Shown: positions 1-7,411 of the stretch, piece after piece | Numbering within the stretch: the first letter of the stretch is position 1 | How the letters are laid out: the number at the start of each line of letters is the position of its first letter | NCBI GenBank assembly: GCA_028067895.1 | Contig: JAPTUI010000301.1 | Coordinates: forward strand, 1-14,395 | DNA: 14,395 nucleotides | Reading direction: 5' to 3' | From: Pseudomonadota bacterium | GTDB lineage: Bacteria; Pseudomonadota; Gammaproteobacteria; Steroidobacterales; Steroidobacteraceae | Position numbers and translations under genes: made by a program | The notes under the pieces: generated by a model | Seen by the model: the letters and a program-made list of their open reading frames with translations, nothing else | What the model was told of the DNA's origin: nothing | Database searches by the model: none

Positions 1-1
1 C

Positions 2-592
2 GCTGCGCACGCCTTCAATCACAAGGGCTATCACAACACCTCGCTCGATGACATCGCCGCGGCACTGAAGGTCAGCAAGCCGACAGTGTATTACTACGTC
101 TCGAACAAGGAACAGCTCCTGTTCGAGTGCTTCGTGGCCGGCATCGAGCCGATCCGCAGCGCCTTTCGCAAGGTGCGCCGGCTGAAGGCAAGCGCGCGGA
201 TGCGGCTGCAGGCCGTGCTCGGCCATTACGGGCAGGCCGTGGCCTCGGAGTTCGGCTGGTGCATGGTGCGCGCCGAGGACCAGGACCTCTCCCCGGTGAT
301 GAGCGCGCACATCAAGTCGCTGAAGTCCGAAATCGACCAGGGCATCCGCCGGCTGCTGCGCGAGGGCGTGCAGGACGGCTCGATTCATCCCTGCGATCCG
401 AAGATGACGGCCTTCGCACTCGCCGGGGCACTGAACTGGATCGCGCACTGGTATCGGGAAAACCAGTCCATGACCGGCGCGCAGATCGCCGCCGCCTTCA
501 TTACCGTCTTCGAAAACGGGCTGATCCCGCGAGTGAGCGCCGAGGCCACACGCCGCACAGGCGGCGCCGTGGCCGGGCGCGCGCGCCGCTGA
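2..592 (+). CDS. TetR-family transcriptional regulator (5' end missing)
   Basis: This is a partial gene: the reading frame is already open at the left edge, and 196 codons precede the TGA at 590-592. The first visible residues (AAHAFNHKGYHNTSL, then DDIAAALKVSKPTVYYYVSN, then KEQLLFECF) are the textbook TetR N-terminal helix-turn-helix, so probably only about 15-25 residues are lost. The remaining ~145 residues are a mostly helical ligand-binding and dimerisation domain with no recognisable effector signature. It lies 28 nt upstream of the thiolase gene on the same strand and is probably the first gene of the operon, acting as its repressor. By analogy with other TetR proteins beside acyl-CoA genes, the ligand could be an acyl-CoA; this is inference. 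Its promoter and operator would lie outside the window. The C-terminal tail (after about residue 180) is rich in Arg, Ala and Gly and probably disordered. The family call is secure, the ligand unknown. Confidence 0.92.
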   Translation, partial: AAHAFNHKGYHNTSLDDIAAALKVSKPTVYYYVSNKEQLLFECFVAGIEPIRSAFRKVRRLKASARMRLQAVLGHYGQAVASEFGWCMVRAEDQDLSPVMSAHIKSLKSEIDQGIRRLLREGVQDGSIHPCDPKMTAFALAGALNWIAHWYRENQSMTGAQIAAAFITVFENGLIPRVSAEATRRTGGAVAGRARR

Positions 593-608
593 AGGCCCGA
601 CAGTCCAC

Positions 609-613
609 AGAGG
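609..613 (+). promoter_or_regulatory. ribosome binding site of the thiolase gene
   Basis: AGAGG lies 7 nt before the ATG at 621. This spacing selects ATG 621 over the in-frame TTG at 615, which would sit only 1 nt after the motif. Confidence 0.7.
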
Positions 614-620
614 TTTGTCC

Positions 621-1802
621 ATGTCGAATACCGAAATCATCATCGCCGCCGCGCAGCGCACCCCGCTCGGGGCGTTCCAGGGCGTGTTCACCCCCGTCAG
701 TGCCCCGGCGCTCGGGGCCGCTGCGCTCAAAGGGGCCCTCGAGGCCGCAGGGGTTGCGCCCGCCGACGTCGAGGAGGTGATCCTCGGCTGCGTGCTGCCG
801 GCCGGTCTCGGCCAGGCACCGGCGCGCCAAGCCGCGATTGCCGCCGGGGTGCCGCTCGCCACCCCAGCGACCACCGTCAACAAGATGTGCGGCTCGGGAC
901 TGAAGACGGTCATGATGGCCGCCGACCAGATCCGCGCCGGCAGCGCGCAGATCGTGCTCGCCGGCGGCTTCGAGTCGATGACCCAGGCGCCGTACCTGCT
1001 GCCGAAGGCCCGTGGCGGCTACCGCATGGGCCACGGCGAGGTGCTCGATCACATGTTCCTTGATGGCCTGCAGAGCCCCTTCGACGGCAAGCTCATGGGC
1101 TGCTTCGCCGATGCCACGGCAGCGCGTTACGGGTTCACGCGCGAGCAGCAGGACGCCTTCGCGAGCGAATCGGTGCGCCGGGCACTCGCGGCCGCGAGCG
1201 GCGCATTCGCCGCCGAAATCACCCCGGTGACCGTCAAGACGCGCAAGGGCGAATCATTGATCGAGCACGACGAAACCCCCGGCACCTGCGACGTCAAGAA
1301 GATCCCGACGCTCAAGCCCGCATTCGGCAAGGACGGAACGGTGACCGCTGCGAGCGCCTCCTCGATCGCCGATGGCGCGGCGGCCGTGCTGGTGATGAGC
1401 GCGCAGGCCGCGGCAGAGCGTGGCGTGAAGCCGCTCGCGCGCGTACTCGCCTATGCAAGCCACGCACAGGAGCCGGAATGGTTCACGACCGCGCCGGTCG
1501 GAGCGATCCGCAAAGTGCTCGCGGCCACCGGCTGGAAGGCCGAGGACGTCGATTTGTATGAGATCAACGAAGCGTTCGCCGCCGTGACCTTGGCGGCGAT
1601 CCATGATCTGAAACTCGATCCTGCACGCGTCAACGTCAACGGCGGCGCCTGTGCGCTCGGCCACCCTCTGGGCGCGACCGGCGCGCGCATTCTCACGACG
1701 CTGCTGCACGCGCTGCGGGCCCGCAGCGCGCGGCGCGGCATCGCCGCGCTGTGCATCGGCGGCGGCGAGGCCGTGGCCGTGGCGGTCGAGACGGTCGGCT
1801 AG
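621..1802 (+). CDS. acetyl-CoA acetyltransferase (thiolase)
   Basis: A 393-residue thiolase, the usual length for the biosynthetic/degradative acetoacetyl-CoA thiolase family. It interconverts two acetyl-CoA with acetoacetyl-CoA plus CoA, or cleaves longer 3-ketoacyl-CoAs. All catalytic elements are visible: the acyl-accepting Cys in NKMCGSGLKT (about residue 90), NEAFA (about 315), the His in GGACALGHPLGATGAR (about 347) and the second Cys in CIGGGEA (about 377). The DHMFLDGLQ region is typical of the acetyl-CoA acetyltransferase branch, whose loop domain accepts short chains. The start is set by the AGAGG motif upstream. It is followed 29 nt later by a 3-hydroxyacyl-CoA dehydrogenase, and an acetoacetyl-CoA synthetase lies further down, so a role in the catabolic direction (acetoacetyl-CoA or 2-methylacetoacetyl-CoA to acetyl-CoA) is most plausible. 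It could be called phaA or atoB, but the sequence alone does not decide, so no symbol is assigned. Confidence 0.95.
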   Translation: MSNTEIIIAAAQRTPLGAFQGVFTPVSAPALGAAALKGALEAAGVAPADVEEVILGCVLPAGLGQAPARQAAIAAGVPLATPATTVNKMCGSGLKTVMMAADQIRAGSAQIVLAGGFESMTQAPYLLPKARGGYRMGHGEVLDHMFLDGLQSPFDGKLMGCFADATAARYGFTREQQDAFASESVRRALAAASGAFAAEITPVTVKTRKGESLIEHDETPGTCDVKKIPTLKPAFGKDGTVTAASASSIADGAAAVLVMSAQAAAERGVKPLARVLAYASHAQEPEWFTTAPVGAIRKVLAATGWKAEDVDLYEINEAFAAVTLAAIHDLKLDPARVNVNGGACALGHPLGATGARILTTLLHALRARSARRGIAALCIGGGEAVAVAVETVG

Positions 1803-1820
1803 GCCGACGCAGTTACAGCG

Positions 1821-1827
1821 AAGGGGG
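1821..1827 (+). promoter_or_regulatory. ribosome binding site of the HSD10-type dehydrogenase gene
   Basis: AAGGGGG lies 4 nt before ATG 1832. It selects this start over the open frame that continues upstream into the thiolase gene. Confidence 0.7.
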
Positions 1828-1831
1828 CACG

Positions 1832-2599
1832 ATGAAGATTCAAGATGCACGCGCTGCCATCACCGGGGGCGCCTCGGGGCTCGGACAGGCCACTGCCCGT
1901 CACCTGATTGCACAGGGCGCCCGGGTGGCCCTGCTCGATGTGCAGGATGACGCCGGCCGGGCCGCCGCCGCTGCACTCGGACCGCAGGCGCACTTCGTGC
2001 ACTGCGACGTCACCTCGGAGCAAGGGGTCGAGGCGGCCATGGCCGAGGCGCAGCAGCGCCTCGAGGGCCTGAATCTGCTGGTCAACTGTGCCGGGGTCAT
2101 CGGCGCCGGCCGCGTGCTCGGCAAGAACGGTCCGATGAGCGGGGAGTTCTTCGCCAAAGTCGTCCAGGTCAATCTGATCGGCACGTTCCTCTGCGACAAG
2201 GCCGCCGCCGCATTGATGCAGCACAACACGCCGAGCGAGGACGGCGAGCGCGGCCTGCTGGTGCACACCTCCTCGGTCGCGGCATTCGAGGGTCAGATCG
2301 GCCAGGCGGCCTACTCGGCCACCAAGGCGGCGCTTGCCGGCATGACGCTGCCGATGGCGCGCGAGCTGGCGCGCTTCGGCATCCGCTGCATCGCGATTGC
2401 ACCCGGCATTTTCCTCACCCCGATGGTGGCGAACATGACCGCCGAACTGCAGGCCTCGCTCGCCGCGCAGATCCCCTTCCCGCACCGCCTCGGCAAGCCG
2501 GAGGAGTTCGCGCAGCTGGTCGGTGCGGCGTTCACGATCCCCATGCTCAACGGCGAGACGATCCGCCTGGACGGCGCCGTGCGGATGCAGCCGCAATGA
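1832..2599 (+). CDS. short-chain 3-hydroxyacyl-CoA dehydrogenase (HSD10 type)
   Basis: A 255-residue classical short-chain dehydrogenase/reductase. The NAD-binding motif TGGASGLG is at residues 11-18, D59 follows the fourth strand, NCAG is at 85-88, and the catalytic set is N114, S148, Y161 and K165 (YSATK). The stretches SVAAFEGQIGQAAYSATK, MTLPMARELA, IPFPHRLG and LNGETIRLDGAVRMQP match, from memory, human HSD17B10 (type II 3-hydroxyacyl-CoA dehydrogenase) almost word for word, so this is that subgroup rather than FabG. D36, after the second strand, favours NAD over NADP. Expected reaction: short-chain (S)-3-hydroxyacyl-CoA or 2-methyl-3-hydroxybutyryl-CoA to the 3-keto form, the substrate of the thiolase encoded 29 nt upstream. 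The end overlaps the next gene by 4 nt (ATGA), indicating translational coupling to ETF-QO. Exact substrate (isoleucine, fatty acid or other) is not resolved. Confidence 0.93.
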   Translation: MKIQDARAAITGGASGLGQATARHLIAQGARVALLDVQDDAGRAAAAALGPQAHFVHCDVTSEQGVEAAMAEAQQRLEGLNLLVNCAGVIGAGRVLGKNGPMSGEFFAKVVQVNLIGTFLCDKAAAALMQHNTPSEDGERGLLVHTSSVAAFEGQIGQAAYSATKAALAGMTLPMARELARFGIRCIAIAPGIFLTPMVANMTAELQASLAAQIPFPHRLGKPEEFAQLVGAAFTIPMLNGETIRLDGAVRMQPQ

Positions 2600-4218
2600 A
2601 CAGCACGGCGGCCGCCGAGGTCGAACGCGATGTCATGGAATACGACGTCGCGATCATCGGGGCAGGACCGGCCGGGCTTGCCTGCGCGATCCGCCTGAAA
2701 CAGCTTAAACCGGAGCTGAACATCTGCCTGCTGGAAAAAGCCGCGAATGTCGGCGCGCACGCGCTCTCCGGCGCGGTCATCGAACCCGGCCCGCTCGATG
2801 CATTGGCGCCGGAGTGGCGCCAATCGCCACCCTCGATCTGCGTGCCGGCGGCCCGTGATGAGATGCATCTGCTGACGCGCACCGGGAAGATTCGCCTGCC
2901 GCTGCCTGCGCAGTTGCACAACCGCGGTAATTTCATCGTCTCGCTCGGACTGCTCACCGCCTGGCTCGCGCAAAAGGCCGAAGGCCTGGGCGTGGACATC
3001 TTCCCGGGCTTCGCCGCGGCCGCACCCCTGCTCGGACCGGACGGGGCGGTGCTCGGGGTCCAGCTCGGGGATGTGGGCCTGGAGAAGGACGGTGAGCCCG
3101 GCGCGAACTACACGCCGGGTGCGCAGATCCGGGCCGCCACGACGATCCTCGCCGAGGGGGCGCGCGGCAGCCTCTCGAAGCAGTTGATCCAGCGCTTCGA
3201 GCTCGACGCCGGGTGCGCGCCGCAGACCTACGGCCTGGGGTTGAAGGAGCTGTGGCAGCTGCCCGAGGGGCGGGTGCGTCCCGGATTGATTCAGCACAGC
3301 GTCGGCTGGCCGCTCGATACGCGCACCTACGGCGGCAGCTTCATCTACCACCTCAGCGAGAACCGGGTTTACGTCGGCTTCGTCGTCGGACTCGACTACG
3401 AGGACCCCCGCCTCTCGCCGTTCGAGGCATTCCAGCAGTTCAAACACCACCCGAGCGTCAAGCCCCTGCTTGAAGGCGGAGAGATCCTCGCCGCCGGGGC
3501 GCGCACCATCGCCGCGGGCGGCTGGCAGAGTATTCCGCGTCTGGAGATGCCCGGCGCGATGCTGATCGGCGACGCGGCCGGCGGTGTGAACGTGCCGAAG
3601 ATCAAGGGGGTGCACCAGGCCATCCGCAGCGGCATGCTCGCCGCGGAACATCTGGCCGAAACCGGATCGCCGCAAGGCTTCGATGCGCGCTGGCGCGCCT
3701 CGGCCGGCGGTCAGGAGCTGCGCGCCGTGCGCAACTTCAAGCCCGGATTCAAACGCGGTCTGTGGTTCGGCCTCGCCAACTCCGCGCTCGAGTCGCTCAC
3801 CGGCGGGCGCACCCCCTGGACGCTCAAGCCCCGCAGCGCCGATTATCAGCGCCTGCGTGCGCTCGAGCACTACGCCTCGCCGGAGCGTCACTGGGTGGAA
3901 CGTACGCTCCCGCCGCGCGATCGGCTGGCGGCGGTGTTTTTCGCCTCGACCAGTCATGACGAGCATCAACCGGCGCATTTGAAAGTGCGCGATCCGTCGA
4001 TCTGCGCCGAGCGGTGCACGCGCGAGTTCGGCAATCCCTGCCAGCGCTTCTGCCCGGCCAACGTCTACGAGATGGTCGAGGATGCCGGCGGACGGCGGCT
4101 GCAGATCAACGCGGCCAACTGCGTGCACTGCAAGGCCTGCGACATCAAGGACCCTTACGCCATCATCGATTGGACGCCTCCGGAGGGCGGCTCCGGACCC
4201 AACTATCAGTCCCTGTAG
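2596..4218 (+). CDS. electron transfer flavoprotein:ubiquinone oxidoreductase
   Basis: A 540-residue ETF-QO, close to the bacterial family length. It takes electrons from reduced ETF, loaded by acyl-CoA dehydrogenases, and reduces ubiquinone at the inner membrane. The N-terminal FAD motif GAGPAG is at residues 22-27. A second flavin signature (MLIGDAAGGVNVPKIKG) is near residue 320-335. The C-terminal 4Fe-4S ligands are C486 (RFCPANVYE), C509, C512 and C515 (CVHCKACDIKDP), spaced as expected, and the ending PEGGSGPNY is typical. The start at 2596 overlaps the preceding stop (ATGA) and lacks a strong ribosome site, consistent with coupling; ATG 2635 (MEYDVAIIG) is a possible alternative. The gene symbol varies between species (etfD, fixC-like), so none is given. 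No ETF subunit genes are in the window; they must be elsewhere. The cluster probably handles acyl-CoA oxidation products. Confidence 0.96.
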   Translation: MNSTAAAEVERDVMEYDVAIIGAGPAGLACAIRLKQLKPELNICLLEKAANVGAHALSGAVIEPGPLDALAPEWRQSPPSICVPAARDEMHLLTRTGKIRLPLPAQLHNRGNFIVSLGLLTAWLAQKAEGLGVDIFPGFAAAAPLLGPDGAVLGVQLGDVGLEKDGEPGANYTPGAQIRAATTILAEGARGSLSKQLIQRFELDAGCAPQTYGLGLKELWQLPEGRVRPGLIQHSVGWPLDTRTYGGSFIYHLSENRVYVGFVVGLDYEDPRLSPFEAFQQFKHHPSVKPLLEGGEILAAGARTIAAGGWQSIPRLEMPGAMLIGDAAGGVNVPKIKGVHQAIRSGMLAAEHLAETGSPQGFDARWRASAGGQELRAVRNFKPGFKRGLWFGLANSALESLTGGRTPWTLKPRSADYQRLRALEHYASPERHWVERTLPPRDRLAAVFFASTSHDEHQPAHLKVRDPSICAERCTREFGNPCQRFCPANVYEMVEDAGGRRLQINAANCVHCKACDIKDPYAIIDWTPPEGGSGPNYQSL

Positions 4219-4223
4219 CGGCC

Positions 4224-6179
4224 ATGGATCCGATCTGGACACCCTCTGCGCAGCGCGTGGCTGCGGCGAACCTGACACGCTTCATCGCCCGGGTGAATGC
4301 CCGGCGCGGGCTCGCGCTCGAGGGCTATGCGGCCCTCTATGCGTGGTCGGTGAGCGAGCCTGGTGAATTCTGGAGCGAGCTGGCGAACTTCGCCGACGTG
4401 CGCGCCGAGTGGGGCGAGGGCCCCGCGATCGAGCACCCCGAGCGGATGCCGGGGGCGCGGTTCTTCCCGACGGCCCGCCTGAACTTCGCCGAGAACCTGC
4501 TGCGTTACCGCGACGATCACGCCGCGATCACCTTCAGCAACGAGCGCGGCGCCGAGCAGCGCCTGACCTACCGCCAACTCGCCGATGAGGTCGCGCGCAT
4601 CGCCGCGGGGCTGCGCGAAGCGGGCGTCGGTCCCGGCGATCGGGTCGCCGGCTACCTGCCGAACCTGCCCCAGACCCTCATCGCCATGCTGGCCACGGCG
4701 AGCCTCGGGGCGATCTGGTCGTCGTGCTCGCCGGACTTCGGCGTGCACGGCCTACTCGATCGGTTCGGGCAGATCGCCCCGAAGGTGCTGTTCACCGCGG
4801 ACGGGTACTTCTACACCGGCAAGACGCTCGACTCGCTCGGTCCGATCGGAGAGGCTGCCGGCCAGCTGCCGAGCGTCGAGCGCCTCATCGTGATCCCGTA
4901 CGTCAGCGCCGCGCCGGCACTCGAGCGACTCGGGAACGCCGCGGCGCGTGCCACGCTCTGGGAACACTTCGGCACGCGCGGCGCGCCGCTGCGCTTCACG
5001 CTACTGCCGTTCAACCACCCGCTCTACATCCTGTTCTCCTCCGGCACCACCGGGGTGCCGAAATGCATCGTGCACGGTGCCGGCGGCACGCTCCTGCAAC
5101 ATCAGAAGGAGCACCTGCTGCACGTGGATCTGCAGCGCTCCGACCAGATCTTCTACTACACCACCTGCGGATGGATGATGTGGAACTGGCTGGCCAGTGC
5201 GCTCGCCACCGGCGCGACGCTGATCCTCTACGATGGCAACCCCTTTCACCCCGACCCCGGGGTGCTGTGGCGCCTGGCCGCACGCGAGCGCATCACGGTG
5301 TTCGGCACCAGCGCCAAGTACCTCTCGGCGCTGGAGAAAAACGGCTACACCCCGGAGCGCGAAGTCGATCTTGGCGCGCTGCGCTCGATCCTCTCCACCG
5401 GCTCCCCGCTGCTGCCGGAAGGCTTCGAGTTCGTCTACCGTGCCATCAAGGCCGATCTGCAGCTCGCTTCGATTTCCGGCGGAACCGACATCGTCTCGTG
5501 CTTCGCCCTCGGCTGCCCCACGCTCCCGGTCTACCGCGGCGAGCTGCAGTGTCGCGGCCTCGGCCTGCGCGTGGAGATCTTCGATCCGGCCGGACGACCC
5601 GTGCGCGCCGAGCGCGGTGAGCTGGTCTGCACCGCGCCGTTCCCCTCCATGCCGGTGGCCTTCTGGAACGATCCCGACGGACACAAATACCGCGCCGCCT
5701 ACTTCGAGCGCTTCCCCGGAGTGTGGCACCACGGCGATTACGCGGAACTCACCGAGCACGACGGCATCGTCATCTATGGCCGCTCCGATGCCGTACTCAA
5801 TCCGGGCGGCGTACGCATCGGCACCGCCGAGATCTACTCCGCTGTGGAAAGCCTGCCCGAAATCACCGAGGCCATCGCCGTCGGCCAGGACTGGCAGGGC
5901 GACGTGCGCGTGATCCTGTTCGTACGCCTGCAGGACGGCGTTGACCTCGACAAGTCCCTCAAAGATCGCATCCGCACCGCGATCCGCACCAACACCACGC
6001 CGCGGCACGTGCCCGCCAAGATCCTCGCCGTTCCCGACATCCCCAGAACCCGCTCCGGCAAACTGACCGAGCTCGCCGTGCGCGCAGTCATCCACGGCAG
6101 ACCCGTGCTCAACGTCGAGGCGCTCGCGAACCCCGAGGCGCTCGAGCACTTCCGCAACCTGCCCGAACTCGGCGGCTGA
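4224..6179 (+). CDS. acetoacetyl-CoA synthetase (acetoacetate-CoA ligase)
   Basis: A 651-residue ANL-superfamily ligase that activates acetoacetate with ATP and CoA to acetoacetyl-CoA, AMP and PPi. The N-terminus (DPIWTPSAQRVAAANLTRF, then EFWSELANFADV) is that of the acetoacetyl-CoA synthetase branch. The ATP-binding loop FSSGTTGVPK is at 271-280, TTCGWMMWNWL follows, and SGGTDIVSCF marks the acyl pocket. The HGDYAE Asp is D505, the hinge-side GRSDAVLNPGG begins near 519, and the adenylation Lys is K613 (TRSGKLTE). The ending VIHGRPVLN is typical of this branch and differs from acetyl-CoA synthetase. The ATG at 4224 starts 5 nt after the ETF-QO stop. The frame is open further upstream, but that is only a shadow of ETF-QO. 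No clear ribosome site is visible, so translation is probably coupled. With the thiolase of the same operon it completes conversion of acetoacetate to two acetyl-CoA, as in leucine or ketone-body use. Confidence 0.95.
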   Translation: MDPIWTPSAQRVAAANLTRFIARVNARRGLALEGYAALYAWSVSEPGEFWSELANFADVRAEWGEGPAIEHPERMPGARFFPTARLNFAENLLRYRDDHAAITFSNERGAEQRLTYRQLADEVARIAAGLREAGVGPGDRVAGYLPNLPQTLIAMLATASLGAIWSSCSPDFGVHGLLDRFGQIAPKVLFTADGYFYTGKTLDSLGPIGEAAGQLPSVERLIVIPYVSAAPALERLGNAAARATLWEHFGTRGAPLRFTLLPFNHPLYILFSSGTTGVPKCIVHGAGGTLLQHQKEHLLHVDLQRSDQIFYYTTCGWMMWNWLASALATGATLILYDGNPFHPDPGVLWRLAARERITVFGTSAKYLSALEKNGYTPEREVDLGALRSILSTGSPLLPEGFEFVYRAIKADLQLASISGGTDIVSCFALGCPTLPVYRGELQCRGLGLRVEIFDPAGRPVRAERGELVCTAPFPSMPVAFWNDPDGHKYRAAYFERFPGVWHHGDYAELTEHDGIVIYGRSDAVLNPGGVRIGTAEIYSAVESLPEITEAIAVGQDWQGDVRVILFVRLQDGVDLDKSLKDRIRTAIRTNTTPRHVPAKILAVPDIPRTRSGKLTELAVRAVIHGRPVLNVEALANPEALEHFRNLPELGG

Positions 6180-6192
6180 GGTCGCGGCACGC

Positions 6193-7308
6193 ATGGATCA
6201 GTCGGCTGCGCCGACGCTGCGCGAGCTCTACACGCAGCAACTGGGCACGCGCGGCTACCGGAGTGACCCGGCACAGCTCGCCGTGCTCGCACGTCTGGAG
6301 AATCTGCGCACGCGCCTGATCAACGCGCACGCGGCACAGGGGTCCGCCGCACGTCGCATGTTGCATCGTCTGACGCACCGCGGTAGTGCCGCACCCCGCG
6401 GCATCTACCTGTGGGGTCCGGTCGGCCGCGGCAAGACCTGGCTGATGGATCTATTCTTTCAGAGCTTGACGTTTCCCGAAAGGCGCCGCCGGCACTTCCA
6501 CCGCTTCATGCACGAGGTGCACGCGGAACTGAAGCGTCTCGGCGAGCACGCCTCGCCGCTCGAGGTGCTCGCCGAGCGAATCGCCGCCGACACGCGCGTG
6601 CTGTGCTTCGATGAGCTGTTCGTGAGCGACATCGCCGATGCGATGATCCTCGGCGGACTGTTCGACGGGCTGTTCAGCCGGGGTGTAACGCTGGTGGCCA
6701 CCTCCAACAGCCCGCCGGCTGAGCTGTATCGTGACGGACTTCAGCGCCAGCGGTTTCTGCCGGCGATCGCGCTGCTCGAGCGGCACACCGAAGTCGTCCC
6801 GGTCGACGGCGGCAGCGATTACCGGTTGCGCCAGCTCACGCAGGCGGGCACCTACCTGCCGAGCGATGCGCCCGACACCGCGGCCCGTCTCAGGGCACTG
6901 TTCGATGAGCTCGCACAACACGCCGAGTGGAACGAGGCGCCGCTCGAGATCAACGAACGGCCTATCCCGGTCGTGCGCCACAGCGACGGTGCGGTGTGGT
7001 TCGGCTTCGAGGCCCTGTGCGCCGGGCCGCGCAGTGCTGACGATTACATCGAGATCGCGCGGCTGTACCCGACCGTACTGCTCGAGCAAGTCCCGCGGCT
7101 CGACGAGAACCGCCACGATGAAACGCGGCGCTTCATCGGACTCGTCGATGAGCTCTACGACCACAACGTCAAGCTCGTGGTCTCGGCCGCTGCCGCCCCG
7201 GACGCCCTGTACCAGGGCGAACGGCTGCGCTTCGAATTCCAGCGCACGACCAGCCGGCTCATCGAGATGCAGAGCGCCGAATACCTGGCGCGCGAGCACC
7301 TGCCGTGA
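6193..7308 (+). CDS. zapE: ZapE/AFG1-family ATPase
   Basis: A 371-residue AAA-type P-loop ATPase of the AFG1/ZapE family (about 370 residues). In Escherichia coli ZapE acts at the constricting FtsZ ring; the mitochondrial homologue AFG1/LACE1 is linked to quality control of respiratory proteins. Visible motifs are Walker A GPVGRGKT (75-82) in the family context LWGPVGRGKTWLMD, the conserved HFHRFMHEVH (101-110), Walker B VLCFDE (136-141) followed by LFVSDIADAMIL, sensor-1-like VATSNSPP (168-175), and RFLPAIALLE. The start ATG has a TGAGG motif overlapping the preceding stop, 11 nt upstream. It lies 13 nt after the acetoacetyl-CoA synthetase gene on the same strand and is likely read from the same transcript, although a function shared with that pathway is not evident. 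A stem-loop begins 5 nt after its stop codon. Confidence 0.94.
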   Translation: MDQSAAPTLRELYTQQLGTRGYRSDPAQLAVLARLENLRTRLINAHAAQGSAARRMLHRLTHRGSAAPRGIYLWGPVGRGKTWLMDLFFQSLTFPERRRRHFHRFMHEVHAELKRLGEHASPLEVLAERIAADTRVLCFDELFVSDIADAMILGGLFDGLFSRGVTLVATSNSPPAELYRDGLQRQRFLPAIALLERHTEVVPVDGGSDYRLRQLTQAGTYLPSDAPDTAARLRALFDELAQHAEWNEAPLEINERPIPVVRHSDGAVWFGFEALCAGPRSADDYIEIARLYPTVLLEQVPRLDENRHDETRRFIGLVDELYDHNVKLVVSAAAAPDALYQGERLRFEFQRTTSRLIEMQSAEYLAREHLP

Positions 7309-7313
7309 CGCAT

Positions 7314-7343
7314 CGCTGCGGCAGCTACCTATAGCCCGCAGCG
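7314..7343 (+). terminator. stem-loop after zapE, possible terminator or leader element
   Basis: A perfect 8-bp inverted repeat (CGCTGCGG at 7314-7321 with CCGCAGCG at 7336-7343) encloses a second 4-bp stem (GCTA 7324-7327 with TAGC 7332-7335) closed by a CCTA loop, leaving a 2-nt bulge. This gives about 12 base pairs in 30 nt directly after the zapE stop. No run of T follows, so it is not a standard intrinsic terminator. It may mark the 3' end of the catabolic operon or belong to the leader of the next gene. Confidence 0.45.
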
Positions 7344-7346
7344 CGG

Positions 7347-7369
7347 GGCGTGACAGACTCCGACACGCC
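7347..7369 (+). repeat. inverted repeat in leader of the nucleotide-sugar dehydrogenase gene
   Basis: GGCGTG (7347-7352) and CACGCC (7364-7369) form a 6-bp perfect stem with an 11-nt loop. It could be an RNA hairpin or a protein-binding dyad. Stems of this size are not rare in GC-rich DNA. Confidence 0.35.
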
Positions 7370-7374
7370 AGCTG

Positions 7375-7399
7375 CGCACCGTCACGGGCGACGGGTGCG
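7375..7399 (+). repeat. inverted repeat touching the ribosome binding site of the dehydrogenase gene
   Basis: CGCACC (7375-7380) pairs with GGTGCG (7394-7399), a 6-bp stem with a 13-nt loop. Its last base is the first base of the GAGGAG ribosome site, so folding could affect translation. This is the third inverted repeat in the 103-nt gap. Confidence 0.3.
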
Positions 7400-7404
7400 A
7401 GGAG
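7399..7404 (+). promoter_or_regulatory. ribosome binding site of the nucleotide-sugar dehydrogenase gene
   Basis: GAGGAG is placed 7 nt before GTG 7412 and 16 nt before the next in-frame GTG (7421). It fixes GTG 7412 as start. Confidence 0.75.
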
Positions 7405-7411
7405 ACACCGC

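Noticed and set aside
4014..4223. Upstream extension of acetoacetyl-CoA synthetase
   Set aside because: It overlaps the iron-sulphur end of ETF-QO in another frame; the family N-terminus begins at ATG 4224 (MDPIWTPS).
2311..4278. A 655-codon open frame on the minus strand
   Set aside because: It is antisense to ETF-QO and the end of the dehydrogenase gene, both clearly genuine. Low-complexity, charge-rich product and no start signal.
5001..6194. A 397-codon minus-strand frame opposite acetoacetyl-CoA synthetase
   Set aside because: Shadow of the real gene; Gly/Ala/Asp/Val-rich product with no family resemblance.
7330..7335. TATAGC as a -10 promoter element for the dehydrogenase gene
   Set aside because: It is part of the inner stem of the hairpin and has no acceptable -35 element at the right distance.
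6731..7411. Upstream extension of the nucleotide-sugar dehydrogenase frame into zapE
   Set aside because: The extension is Ser/Arg/Pro-rich and overlaps zapE in another frame; the Rossmann fold starts right after GTG 7412, which has a well-placed GAGGAG.
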